Below are positions 37,131 through 45,813 of a stretch of 64,000 nt of DNA, in pieces. Made by a program: the position numbers and the translations under genes. This DNA comes from Pilimelia columellifera (lineage in GTDB: Bacteria; Actinomycetota; Actinomycetes; Mycobacteriales; Micromonosporaceae), in NCBI RefSeq assembly GCF_039532605.1, contig NZ_BAAARY010000005.1, positions 355,973 through 419,972 of the forward strand. The letters are read 5' to 3'. How positions within the stretch are numbered: position 1 is the stretch's first letter; each line of letters starts with the position of its first letter. The notes beneath the pieces were generated by a model that was not told the origin of the DNA, searched no databases, and was given only the letters and a program-made list of their open reading frames with translations.

Positions 37131-38009
37131 ATGCGACCCAGCCGACGGATCGCCGCCTACGGCCTGGCTACCGACGCCGTCGGGCGGGTTCTGTTGACGT
37201 GCCCGGCCGACGCCACCCGTCAGCCGGGGCTGTGGCGGTTGCCGGGCGGAGCGTTGCGTCACGGTGAGCACCCGGCCGAGGCGGCGGCCCGTTGGGCGCT
37301 CGCCCAGACCGGACTACGGGCGCGGGTGCGCCGCGTCCGGCAGGTCTGTTCTGACGTGCTGCCACTGGTCGGCCTCGGCCTCGTCGAGCACACTGATCGC
37401 ATCGTCTACGAGCTTGCGGTCGATCCTGCCCCGGACGTGGGGGCAGCCGTCTGGCTGTCGCCCGCGGAGTTGGCGTCGCGTCCGCTGGCGGGCTTCGCCG
37501 CCCGGCTGCTGGAGGCCCCGGCGGCCCCTTGGGCCTCGGCCGCTCCGCCATACCCGTCCGACCCCGCCGCGCCCGACGCCGCAACCGGGCAGCGATTCGC
37601 CGTGTACGGCCTGGTCACCGATCCTGAGCAGCGGATTCTGCTCGCCAGGATCGCGTCCGGCTACCCTGGGGCGGGTCTGTGGCACCTGCCTGGCGGTGGC
37701 TCGGAATTCGGCGAGGATCCCGTCGATGCGCTGCGACGTGAGCTGTGGGAGGAGACCGGGCAGCGCGGGCACGTGACCGGCCTGCTGTCGGTCTCGCACC
37801 AGCACAACCCGGCGGCCCCGTGGCGGGGCCGGACAGTCGACTGGCACACCGTCCGGGTGGTCCTGACCGCAACGGTGGGTCAGCCGACCCCGGCGGTGGT
37901 TACCGAGGCCGCCGGCTCAACGGCAGCGGCCGCCTGGGTGAGCCGGGAACATGCTGTGACGTTGCGGTTGTCCGAGGTCGCGGCGGCGGCGCTCGCGACC
38001 ATGGTCTGA
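37131..38009 (+). CDS. Double-Nudix hydrolase B
   Basis: A 292-aa paralogue of the preceding gene with the same two-domain layout and the same opening RRIAAY. The C-terminal Nudix box is canonical (GGSEFGED…RRELWEETGQ). The N-terminal box has decayed further: RE is RW and EE is AQ (…ARWALAQTGL), so it cannot bind Mg in the normal way. Tandem duplication of a two-domain ancestor, with stepwise loss of the N-terminal site, is the simplest history. It is co-transcribed with the upstream gene. Confidence 0.88.
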   Translation: MRPSRRIAAYGLATDAVGRVLLTCPADATRQPGLWRLPGGALRHGEHPAEAAARWALAQTGLRARVRRVRQVCSDVLPLVGLGLVEHTDRIVYELAVDPAPDVGAAVWLSPAELASRPLAGFAARLLEAPAAPWASAAPPYPSDPAAPDAATGQRFAVYGLVTDPEQRILLARIASGYPGAGLWHLPGGGSEFGEDPVDALRRELWEETGQRGHVTGLLSVSHQHNPAAPWRGRTVDWHTVRVVLTATVGQPTPAVVTEAAGSTAAAAWVSREHAVTLRLSEVAAAALATMV

Positions 38010-38173
38010 CCCCGAGCACGAATTGCCATGCTGCTGCCACCATGCCCGCTTCCCGACGAAAACAGGTCAACATTCTAGCGCTCGATGTGGCCATAAGGGG
38101 TGTTTCGCTGGCCTGCCCACCGCTTCGCGGTATCGCCAAGGTCGCGTTTCTGTGGGATGGTGTAGGCCGTTCA

Positions 38174-38225
38174 CGTAGCTGCGACTACGGGTTTTTCGTA
38201 GCTACGAGGTTTCCGGAAGCTACGA
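38174..38225. promoter_or_regulatory. Clustered CGTAGCTACG-type repeats upstream of pssA
   Basis: A perfect 10-base palindrome CGTAGCTACG (38197-38206) is flanked by half-sites CGTAGCT (38174-38180) and AGCTACGA (38218-38225), spaced roughly two helical turns apart, with a T5 run before the centre. The cluster is 60-110 bases before the pssA start. It looks like a multi-site operator; the binding protein is unknown. Confidence 0.5.
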
Positions 38226-38285
38226 ACCGAACGAGCCGATGGTCAGAGTGTGACGAGCGACCGTCGTGCCGTGATGGAGGAATTC

Positions 38286-39260
38286 GTGCCGAGAGTGCTC
38301 TGGCGTCGGCCTCGTGCCGACAGCCCGCGCCCCGGTGGCAGCCGCCGCTGGTCTGGCGGACTGCGTCGCGGCGGTAGCATCGCCCGCCAGGTCCTGCTGG
38401 TGCGCGTGGGTCGCCGCGGCGCCCAGACGAGCGGCGTCGATCCTTTGGTCGAGCGGTTGCCGCGTCAGGGCGCCCTCTCGCGGATCCGGCCCCGTCGCGC
38501 CGCGTCCGTCCCTGCCGACGCCGGCAGGCTCATCGTCGCCCAACCCCCCGCCGCCGCCGCGCCCGTGCCGCTGCTGCCCGGCGAGCAGACGCTCTCCCGC
38601 CGCGTGAAGTTCGCGTTGGTCAACGTCGCTACCCTGAGCAGCATCGGGCTGGGACTCACCGCCATCCTGGTGGCCATGCATGGGCAGGCGCAGGTCGCGG
38701 CCGCGTTGCTGGTGGCCTGCGTCCTGTTCGACGGCCTCGACGGCGCGCTCGCCCGCCGGTTCGGCGTCTCCAGCCCGTTCGGGGCACAGATGGACTCCTT
38801 GGCGGACATGTGCTCGTTCGGCCTGGCCACGCCGGTCGTCGTGTATGCCTCACTAGCCGGCACGGTCCCGCCCGCGGCCGCGGCGGTAGCGTGCGCCCTG
38901 GTCGCCGGCTCCGCGGCGATCCGACTCGCCCGCTTCAACGTCTCGCCCCAGGACGGCCGTTTCTTCAGCGGCGTCCCGACGACGATGGCCGCGGCGGTGC
39001 TGGCGGTCGTGGTGCTCATCGGGCTGCCGATCCCGCCGCTGGCCCAACTCGGCGGTGTCGCCCTGCTGGGGTTCGCCATGGTGTCGAGCTTCCCTTACGC
39101 CAAGCTCGCCCGGCTCGCGACGCTGCCACCGTGGATCTGGCTGGCGCCTCTGGCCGCCGCGTTCGTGGACTGGCGGGCCACCTTCGGCCTCATCGTCCTC
39201 GGATACCTGATCAGCGGCCCGATGCTCTGGTGGCGCCACCGCCGTGCCGCGGCCATCTGA
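38286..39260 (+). CDS. pssA: CDP-diacylglycerol--serine O-phosphatidyltransferase PssA
   Basis: Makes phosphatidylserine from CDP-diacylglycerol and serine in the inner membrane. The CDP-alcohol phosphotransferase motif DGX2ARX8GX3DX3D is complete (DGALARRFGVSSPFGAQMDSLAD). About eight hydrophobic helices follow. The N-terminus before the first helix is unusually long and Arg/Pro-rich (about 100 residues). GTG 38286 is preferred because GGAGGA lies 4-5 bases upstream; GTG 38250 is an alternative with no ribosome site. psd lies opposite, across a strong terminator. Assignment to PssA rather than another CDP-alcohol transferase rests on that neighbour. Confidence 0.85.
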   Translation: MPRVLWRRPRADSPRPGGSRRWSGGLRRGGSIARQVLLVRVGRRGAQTSGVDPLVERLPRQGALSRIRPRRAASVPADAGRLIVAQPPAAAAPVPLLPGEQTLSRRVKFALVNVATLSSIGLGLTAILVAMHGQAQVAAALLVACVLFDGLDGALARRFGVSSPFGAQMDSLADMCSFGLATPVVVYASLAGTVPPAAAAVACALVAGSAAIRLARFNVSPQDGRFFSGVPTTMAAAVLAVVVLIGLPIPPLAQLGGVALLGFAMVSSFPYAKLARLATLPPWIWLAPLAAAFVDWRATFGLIVLGYLISGPMLWWRHRRAAAI

Positions 39261-39302
39261 CGCTCAGGATCCCGTAACGCCGCTATCTATTAGTCGACTC
39301 AA

Positions 39303-39344
39303 CGGCAGCGCGGGTCCCCCGGTATCGGGGGACCCGCGCTGCCG
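39303..39344. terminator. Bidirectional terminator between pssA and psd
   Basis: A perfect 18-bp stem (39303-39320 with 39327-39344; core GCGCGGGTCCCCC) with a 6-base loop lies between the convergent pssA and psd genes. It is among the strongest hairpins in the window. Confidence 0.92.
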
Positions 39345-39364
39345 CCGTCGCACGAGCCTCGCCG

Positions 39365-40627
39365 CTACGCGCCCGCGGGCGTCGCGATCCAGTGCGCCAC
39401 CACGGTGTTGCCGCCCAGGACCCGGTCGCCAGGGGCGACTACCACCCGCGCCGTCTCCGCCGGCAGGTAGATGTCGGTCCGCGAACCGAACCGGATCAAC
39501 CCGAACCGCTCGCCGCGCGCCAGTAACGCCCCGATCGGCGCACGCTGCACGATCCGACGAGCGATGAGGCCCGTCCGCTGCGCCACGACAACCCGCCCGG
39601 CTGTCGTGTCGAGCACCGTGTACGCCGCCACGTTGTGTTCGGCCCCCGGTTTCATCGCAGCGGCAAAGCCACCATCGGTGACGAAGTAGTCCACCACTCG
39701 GCCAGCCACCGGTGACCGGTTGACGTGAACATCGAGCACTGAGAGGAAGACTGCGATCCGAAGGTACTCATTTTCCGGACCGAAACGGTCGTCAGTGATC
39801 CGCTCCACGGCCAGAACCCGTCCGTCGCTGGCCGCCACGATCGCGCTCCGATCCTCGGGCACGTCCCGCTGCGGGTCCCGGAAGAACGCCGCGACCGCCG
39901 GGGCGGCCAGCGCAGGCGCCCACCATAGGCGTCGACTGCGCCGACCGGCGCGCATGAGGCCGGCAATCCCGAGCGCGATCCCAGCGGCGGCGACGCCGTT
40001 GGAGTCGATGTGCATGTTCCGGGTCAGTGGCACGCTCGACGTGCGGGCCGCCGGCGCCAGTCGGTCGGCCGTAGCCGGGCTGGCCTCGGTGTACCGCAGT
40101 CGGTGCACCCGGACCGGCGGTCGCTGCCGGAGCACCAGGTCAGACCCGACCCCGAACAACGCCGCCTGGCGCTCAAGTTCGGCGGCGGCCGACCCGCCGC
40201 CGAAAGCGGCCGTCGCGACGCACAGGACGGCGCCGTCTGCCAGGTACTTGCCCAGCTCCGCCAGGCGCTCGCGGGTCTCCTCAGCAGCGCCGTCGACCGG
40301 CGCCCCGATGATGACCACGTCAGCGGCCTCGGCCTCGGCCAACGAGTCGACGATCTGCACCCGCTCGGCCACCCAGCTACCGAGGCTGGTCAGGTGAGCG
40401 CGCAGCGCGCTCGCTTGCTCGGCGCCGACGATGGTGAGGCGGTCGCCGGGCAACAGGCCGTCGAGGACCGCGGCGAGCACCGGTGAATCGGGCGTCACGT
40501 CCAGGAGCAGACCGGTCTTGGGTCCGCGGTCGCGCGTCAGTTCGGTGGTGAGGATCTGCGCGGCGCGGTCGCTGAGCGGGAGGGAGGGCAGTTTCCCGCT
40601 GACGGGCAGGGCGGGGGAGTTCGTCAT
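39365..40627 (-). CDS. psd: Phosphatidylserine decarboxylase with N-terminal extra domain
   Basis: Decarboxylates phosphatidylserine to phosphatidylethanolamine. The C-terminal 215 residues are the small Psd type (FFRDPQRDVPEDRSAIVAASDG, VHVNRSPVAGRV, GLIRFGSRTDIYLP), with self-cleavage expected between Gly and Ser of FGS to form the pyruvoyl group. The first 200 residues form a separate Rossmann-like domain (TGLLLDVTPDSPVLAAVL, ADVVIIGAP) resembling a methyltransferase fold without an obvious SAM motif. This makes the protein 420 aa, nearly twice the usual small form. ATG 40627 has GAGGAG 9 bases upstream; the open frame further upstream is not supported. Confidence 0.9.
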   Translation of the reverse strand: MTNSPALPVSGKLPSLPLSDRAAQILTTELTRDRGPKTGLLLDVTPDSPVLAAVLDGLLPGDRLTIVGAEQASALRAHLTSLGSWVAERVQIVDSLAEAEAADVVIIGAPVDGAAEETRERLAELGKYLADGAVLCVATAAFGGGSAAAELERQAALFGVGSDLVLRQRPPVRVHRLRYTEASPATADRLAPAARTSSVPLTRNMHIDSNGVAAAGIALGIAGLMRAGRRSRRLWWAPALAAPAVAAFFRDPQRDVPEDRSAIVAASDGRVLAVERITDDRFGPENEYLRIAVFLSVLDVHVNRSPVAGRVVDYFVTDGGFAAAMKPGAEHNVAAYTVLDTTAGRVVVAQRTGLIARRIVQRAPIGALLARGERFGLIRFGSRTDIYLPAETARVVVAPGDRVLGGNTVVAHWIATPAGA

Positions 40628-41063
40628 GGCGTTGGGCTCCTCGCGGTATGGGCGTGGGGCGAATCGTCCCAGGCGCCAGCATATTGGCTCGGCGGGGCCG
40701 CCGCGGACGCGCTGGGCGAGGTAACCCCCATTACTAATGAGGCAATTTGTCGGCGATGGCGTTTTTGGATTTCGGATTGCCACTGTGTTGCGGTCGGATA
40801 ACCATTCCGGTCGCTGTTGGGCGCTCTGTACGAGTCGGCGGCAGGCTGTGGGAGCCACCGCTGAGGTCATCGCCGCTGCGCTGGCGCCGGTGCGGGTTGC
40901 CTGGTAGGGGTCGGTACGATGACCCCCCGTGCCGGTCGTGTCCATTGACGGGTGACCCTGCCGCACGTATCGGCTTGATAACAGCACCTTCACGCGAAAC
41001 GCGATGCGGTGCACAGTGTCACTCACCTCACACCCTTCGTGAGCGCCCTGAGGAGGCATTCCC
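40628..41063. other. Intergenic region before the oligopeptide importer
   Basis: No gene is supported in these 436 bases. It holds the divergent psd promoter and the importer promoter. A candidate promoter TTGACG (40945-40950), 17 bases, TATCGG (40968-40973) would give a leader of about 85 bases before the ATG at 41064, which has GAGGAGG. An AT-richer island (about 40730-40790) lies nearer psd. Confidence 0.45.
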
Positions 41064-42692
41064 ATGCGCGGGAGCACCCCACGTAATCTGGCGGTCGGCC
41101 TGACTGCCCTGGCTTTGGTTGCGACCGGTTGCGGCGGCGACGACAACGCCGCCGGCGGCAAGACCGGTGGCGAACTTCGCGCCTTCGCGACGGAGCCGGC
41201 GTTCCTGCTGCCGTCCGCCGGTGACGACGAGCCGTCGATCAACGTCATTCGTCAGATGTACCGCGGTCTGGTCAGGTACGACGTCAAGAGCGGCGAACCG
41301 GTGAATGACCTGGCGGAGTCGATCGAGTCGACCGACAACAAGGTCTGGAAGATCAAGATCAAGGACGGCCACAAGTTCACCAACGGTGAGCCGGTCAACT
41401 CCGACGCCTTCATCCGCTCCTGGAACTTCGCGGCCTACAGCCCGAACGCCCAGAACAACGCGTACTTCATGAAGCGCATCGCCGGCATCGACGACGTGAC
41501 CGCCGAGGACCCGGACGGCGACGGCCCGAAGAAGGCTGGCGAGCCCAAGGCCAAGGAGCTGTCCGGCCTGAAGAAGGTCAGCGACCTGGAGTTCGAGGTC
41601 ACCCTGAAGGAGCCGTTCTCGGGTTTCACCGCGGTGGTCGGCTACAGCGGTTTCTTCCCGATGGCTGATGCCTGCCTCAAGGACCACAAGAAGTGCAACG
41701 AGGAGCCGATCGCCAACGGCCCCTACAAGATCGAGGGCAAGTGGCTGCGCAACCAGAGCGTCACCCTGGTCCGCAACGACGCCTGGATCGGCGAAAAGGG
41801 CAAGGCGGACAAGATCGTCTTCAAGATCTTCGCTGACGTCAATGCCGGCTACGCCGCCTTCCAGGCCGGTGAGCTCGACGTCATGTACACGATTCCGCCG
41901 GAGCGGTACACCGACGCCAAGGGCAAGTACGGCAGCGGCCTCTACGAGGCGCCGGGCAACTCGTTCACCTATGTGGGCCTGCCGCTCTACAACAAGAACT
42001 TCGAGGACGTCCGGATCCGCAAGGCGATCTCCATGGCCGTGGACCGGTCGGCGATCGTCAAGGCTGCTTTCGATGACCGCTTCGTCCCGGCCACCGGCCT
42101 GGTCTCGCCGACCTTCCCCGGTTACCGCGCCGATGTATGCAAGGCGTGCAAGCTCGACGTCGTCGAGGCCAAGAAGCTGCTGGGTGAGGCTGGCGGCTGG
42201 AAGGGCGGCAAGCTGACCCTGTGGGCCAACGCCGGCGCCGCCCACGAGAAATGGCTGCAGATCTTCGGTGACCAGGTCAAGCAGAACCTGGGCATCGACT
42301 ACGAGCTGAAGGTCAACCTCCAGTTCCCGGAGTACCTGGCCACTGCCGACAGCAACAAGTTCACCGGCCCGTTCCGCCTCGGCTGGGGCCCGGACTACCC
42401 GGTCATCGAGACCTACCTCAAGCCGCTCTACGGCACCGGTGGCTCGAGCAACAACACCACCTACTCGAACCCGAAGTTCGACGACCTGATCAAGCAGGGT
42501 GACGCGGCCAAGGACGTTGACGCGGCCATTCCGTTCTACAACCAGGCCGAGGACGTCGTCCTTGAGGATATGCCGGTGATCCCGCTGTGGTTCAACAAGG
42601 AGGCCGTGCTGTACGGCGACAAGATCAGCGAGGATGGCTTCGCCTATAACCCGATCTCTGATGTCGACTATGGACAGGTCAGCTTCAAGTAA
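41064..42692 (+). CDS. Oligopeptide ABC transporter substrate-binding lipoprotein
   Basis: Extracellular family-5 solute-binding protein (DppA/OppA type), 542 aa. The signal peptide ends with the lipobox VATGC (Cys23). Family features include VIRQMYRGLVRYD, NGEPVNSDAF, the ANGPYKIEG segment and RKAISMAVDRSAIV. It is first in a five-gene importer operon. The ligand is presumably a short peptide, but this family also binds nickel, haem or sugars. No catalytic role. A hairpin follows the gene, probably setting higher expression than the permeases. Confidence 0.94.
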   Translation: MRGSTPRNLAVGLTALALVATGCGGDDNAAGGKTGGELRAFATEPAFLLPSAGDDEPSINVIRQMYRGLVRYDVKSGEPVNDLAESIESTDNKVWKIKIKDGHKFTNGEPVNSDAFIRSWNFAAYSPNAQNNAYFMKRIAGIDDVTAEDPDGDGPKKAGEPKAKELSGLKKVSDLEFEVTLKEPFSGFTAVVGYSGFFPMADACLKDHKKCNEEPIANGPYKIEGKWLRNQSVTLVRNDAWIGEKGKADKIVFKIFADVNAGYAAFQAGELDVMYTIPPERYTDAKGKYGSGLYEAPGNSFTYVGLPLYNKNFEDVRIRKAISMAVDRSAIVKAAFDDRFVPATGLVSPTFPGYRADVCKACKLDVVEAKKLLGEAGGWKGGKLTLWANAGAAHEKWLQIFGDQVKQNLGIDYELKVNLQFPEYLATADSNKFTGPFRLGWGPDYPVIETYLKPLYGTGGSSNNTTYSNPKFDDLIKQGDAAKDVDAAIPFYNQAEDVVLEDMPVIPLWFNKEAVLYGDKISEDGFAYNPISDVDYGQVSFK

Positions 42693-42745
42693 CACCGCTG
42701 CAGTAACGCGATAGACACCACTCTGCAGCACATCGCCGTACCAGG

Positions 42746-42785
42746 GATGTGGCGGCAACGGGCCCTAGCTCGTTGCCGCCACATC
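42746..42785 (+). terminator. Intra-operon stem-loop after the binding-protein gene
   Basis: A perfect 15-bp stem (GATGTGGCGGCAACG at 42746-42760 with its complement at 42771-42785) has a 10-base loop and ends 23 bases before the permease ATG. Such hairpins partly stop transcription or protect the upstream mRNA, allowing excess binding protein. Confidence 0.8.
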
Positions 42786-42808
42786 GTTCGAGAGGAGGGC
42801 CCCGGCAA

Positions 42809-43819
42809 ATGGGGCGCTATGTAATCAGACGGTTGCTCCAGTTCATCCCCACAGTTCTGGGCACCATGTTCCTGCTTCACTACCTCACGTCGGTCGCCAT
42901 GCAGTTCGGTGGTAACCCAGTGCGTTCGCTGTTCGGCGACCGGACGCCCAGCCCGGCCCTGATAGCGGCGATCTCCGAGAAGTTGGGACTGAGCGATCCC
43001 TGCCTGACCCAGAAGTTCAACCCCTGCGGTGGGCTGTTCCTGGATCGTCTTCAGAACATCTTCTTCCACTTTGACTTCGGCGTGAACCTGCACGAACGGC
43101 CGGTCACCGACATCGTCGCCGACGCCGCGCCGTTCACCATCAAGATCGCGCTCATCGCGCTCGTCTTCGAGGCGGTTGTCGGCATCTCGATCGGCATCTG
43201 GGCCGGTCTGCGCGGCGGCAGCTTCCAGGACTTGCTCGTCAAGGTCTCCACGGTGTTCGTCATCTCAGTGCCGATCTTCGTCCTGGGTGTGCTCGTCCGG
43301 GAGTTCGTGGCCGTCAAGTTCGGCAACTACCTCAGCACCTTCGACTGGGTGCCAGAAGTGATCTCGAAGGGCGTCCTCTCGCCGGTATACAAGCCGGAGT
43401 ACCCGTTCGCCAGCCTGATCCTGCCTGGCCTGGTGCTTGGCGCGATCTCGCTGGCGACCACCGCCCGGCTGACCCGGACCAGCATCATGGAGAACATCCG
43501 CGGCGACTACGTCCGCACCGCGCGGGCCAAGGGCCTGACCCGCAAGCGGGTCATCGGCGTCCACACGCTGCGCAACTCGCTCATCCCCGTCATCACCTTC
43601 CTGGGCGTTGACGTCGGCGCGCTGCTCGGCGGCGCCGTGGTCACCGAGCGGATCTTCAATGTCCCCGGCATCGGCTCGCAGGTCGCCCGGGCGGCGGTTA
43701 ACGGCGAGGCCAGCGTCGCCGTCGGCATCGTCACGATGCTCGCTCTGGTCTTCCTGATCGCCAACCTTCTGGTTGACCTCCTGTACGCCGTGCTCGACCC
43801 GAGGATTCGCTATGAGTGA
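42809..43819 (+). CDS. Oligopeptide ABC transporter permease (DppB/OppB type)
   Basis: Inner-membrane permease of 336 aa with about six TM helices. It begins MGRYVIRRLLQFIPTVLGTMF, the standard OppB start, and carries the EAA loop (DYVRTARAKGLTRKRVIGVHTLRNSLIP) that contacts the ATPase. ATG 42809 has GAGGAGGG 10 bases upstream; an earlier in-frame start would overlap the stem-loop. A larger extracellular loop (about 45-95) contains CLTQKFNPCGG with two Cys. The stop overlaps the next gene. Confidence 0.94.
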   Translation: MGRYVIRRLLQFIPTVLGTMFLLHYLTSVAMQFGGNPVRSLFGDRTPSPALIAAISEKLGLSDPCLTQKFNPCGGLFLDRLQNIFFHFDFGVNLHERPVTDIVADAAPFTIKIALIALVFEAVVGISIGIWAGLRGGSFQDLLVKVSTVFVISVPIFVLGVLVREFVAVKFGNYLSTFDWVPEVISKGVLSPVYKPEYPFASLILPGLVLGAISLATTARLTRTSIMENIRGDYVRTARAKGLTRKRVIGVHTLRNSLIPVITFLGVDVGALLGGAVVTERIFNVPGIGSQVARAAVNGEASVAVGIVTMLALVFLIANLLVDLLYAVLDPRIRYE

Positions 43820-44765
43820 CCCGATTGACTCCAACGTGCCCACGGCCCAGCCAGGAGACCTCAAGACGCCGGTCGGCGGCGAGGCGGCGGCCATGGCCTC
43901 GAACTCCCTGACCAAGGAACGCAACGCCAGCCTCTGGGCGGACGCCTGGCGGCAGCTGCGACGGAACCCGGTCTTCATCATCGCGGGGATCTATGTGGCC
44001 CTGGTGACGTCGATGGCGCTGTTCCCGACGCTGTGGACCAGCCAGGACCCGCGGGCCTGCAACGTCGAGAACTTCCGCCAATCGCCGAGCGCCGAGCATA
44101 TCTTCGGCACGAACACCCAGGGTTGCGACTACTTCTCGCACGCCGTGTACGGCGCCCGGCCGTCACTGCTCATCGCGCTCCTGTCGACGGTGGCGATCAT
44201 CGTGCTCGGCGGGCTGCTCGGCCTGCTGGCCGGCTTCTACGGCGGCGCGGTCGACGGCATCATCTCCCGGGTGATGGACGTCTTCTTCTCGCTGCCGTTC
44301 CTGCTCGGCGCCATCGTGTTCCTGACTCTGATCAAGAAGCAGAACGTCCTGACGCTGTCCTTGGTGCTGGTCGTCCTCGGTTGGACCACCATCGCCCGGA
44401 TCATCCGAGGGAGCGTGATCTCCGCCAAGAGTCTGGACTATGTGCAAGCGGCCAGGGCGCTCGGCGCGACGAACAGCCGGCTCATGTTCCGGCATATCCT
44501 GCCCAACGCGACCGCGCCCATGATGGTCTACGCGACCATCATGTTCGGTGGCTTCGTGTCGGCCGAGGCGACGCTGACCTACCTGGGCGTCGGGCTCCAG
44601 GCGCCTGCTCAGTCCTGGGGAATCATGATTTCTAGTAATGAGCAGTACTTCCTTCTGCACCCGTATCTGCTGGCGTTCCCGTGCGCGTTGCTGGTCGGCA
44701 CCGTCCTGTCCTTCATCCTCATGGGCGACGCGCTGCGCGACGCCCTCGACCCGAAGCTGCGGTGA
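43812..44765 (+). CDS. Oligopeptide ABC transporter permease (DppC/OppC type)
   Basis: Second permease, 317 aa, with a hydrophilic N-terminus (about 1-55) as in OppC, six TM helices and the EAA loop (DYVQAARALGATNSRLMFRHILPN). ATG 43812 lies 8 bases inside dppB and yields MSDPIDSNVP. It should pair with the preceding permease to form the channel. The periplasmic-side sequence FGTNTQGCDYFSHAVYGAR matches the conserved FGTDxxGRD(V/I) region. Confidence 0.94.
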   Translation: MSDPIDSNVPTAQPGDLKTPVGGEAAAMASNSLTKERNASLWADAWRQLRRNPVFIIAGIYVALVTSMALFPTLWTSQDPRACNVENFRQSPSAEHIFGTNTQGCDYFSHAVYGARPSLLIALLSTVAIIVLGGLLGLLAGFYGGAVDGIISRVMDVFFSLPFLLGAIVFLTLIKKQNVLTLSLVLVVLGWTTIARIIRGSVISAKSLDYVQAARALGATNSRLMFRHILPNATAPMMVYATIMFGGFVSAEATLTYLGVGLQAPAQSWGIMISSNEQYFLLHPYLLAFPCALLVGTVLSFILMGDALRDALDPKLR

Positions 44766-44772
44766 TGTTGTC

Positions 44773-45813
44773 GTGAGCACAACAAATCTGATCGCGACGG
44801 TGGACGCGCTGCCGGGGCTCGACCCGAGCGCCCCGCCGCTGGCGGTCGAGAACCTCCAGGTTGAGTTCCGGACCGACATCGGGGTAGCCAAGGTCGTCAA
44901 CGGCGTGACGTTCAGCGTCAGCGCCGGCGAGACTCTGGCGATCCTGGGCGAGTCCGGATGTGGGAAGAGCGTCACCGCCCAGGCCATCATGGGCATCCTG
45001 GACACCCCGCCCGGGTTCGTCACCGGAGGCGAGATCCGGTACCGCGGCGTCGACCTGCTCAAGCTGTCGGAGCAGCAGCGGCGGGTCGTGCGTGCCAACA
45101 AGATCGCCATGATCTTCCAGGACGCCCTGTCCGCGCTGAACCCGGTCTTCACCGTCGGGTTCCAGCTCGGGGAGCTGTTCCGCAAGCACCGCGGCATGTC
45201 CCGGGCCGACGCCAGGAAGCGCTCGATCGAACTGCTGGACATGGTGAAGATCCCGGCCGCCAAGGACCGGGTCAGCGACTTCCCGCACCAGTTCTCCGGC
45301 GGCATGCGTCAGCGCGTCATGATCGCGATGGCGTTGGCGTTGGACCCCGAGGTGCTCATAGCCGACGAGCCCACCACCGCGCTGGACGTCACCGTCCAGG
45401 CCCAGGTCATGCAACTGCTCGCTGAGCTGCAGGCCGAGCGGAACATGGGCCTGATCCTCATCACCCACGACATGGGCGTCGTCGCCGACGTGGCCGACCG
45501 CATCTCGGTGATGTACGCCGGCCGGGTCGTCGAGGAAGCCCCGGTCTACGACATCTACGCCAACCCGGCGCACCCGTACACCAAGGCCCTGTTGGAGTCG
45601 ATCCCCCGGGTCGACCTCAAGGGCCAGCAGCTCCGGGCGATCGGCGGCCTGCCGCCGGCGTTGACGAACCTGCCGCCCGGCTGTTCCTTCGCCCCGCGCT
45701 GCCGTTATGCGCAGGACGTCTGCCGGCAGTCGCCGGCGCCCCAGCTGCACACGGTCTCGCCCTCGCGCGGCGCCCGGTGCCACTTCTGGCAGGAGGTGAT
45801 CGGCGATGAGTGA
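44773..45813 (+). CDS. Oligopeptide ABC transporter ATPase (DppD/OppD type)
   Basis: A 346-aa ATPase with Walker A GESGCGKS, Q-loop FQDALSALNP, signature FSGGMRQRVMIAMAL, Walker B IADEPTTALD and switch His (LITHD). The C-terminal OppD/F extension contains Cys residues (PPGCSFAPRCRYAQDVC) that bind a 4Fe-4S cluster in related transporters. GTG 44773 is chosen because the upstream open frame overlaps dppC. The stop overlaps the next ATG. It energises peptide import together with the next gene. Confidence 0.93.
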   Translation: MSTTNLIATVDALPGLDPSAPPLAVENLQVEFRTDIGVAKVVNGVTFSVSAGETLAILGESGCGKSVTAQAIMGILDTPPGFVTGGEIRYRGVDLLKLSEQQRRVVRANKIAMIFQDALSALNPVFTVGFQLGELFRKHRGMSRADARKRSIELLDMVKIPAAKDRVSDFPHQFSGGMRQRVMIAMALALDPEVLIADEPTTALDVTVQAQVMQLLAELQAERNMGLILITHDMGVVADVADRISVMYAGRVVEEAPVYDIYANPAHPYTKALLESIPRVDLKGQQLRAIGGLPPALTNLPPGCSFAPRCRYAQDVCRQSPAPQLHTVSPSRGARCHFWQEVIGDE

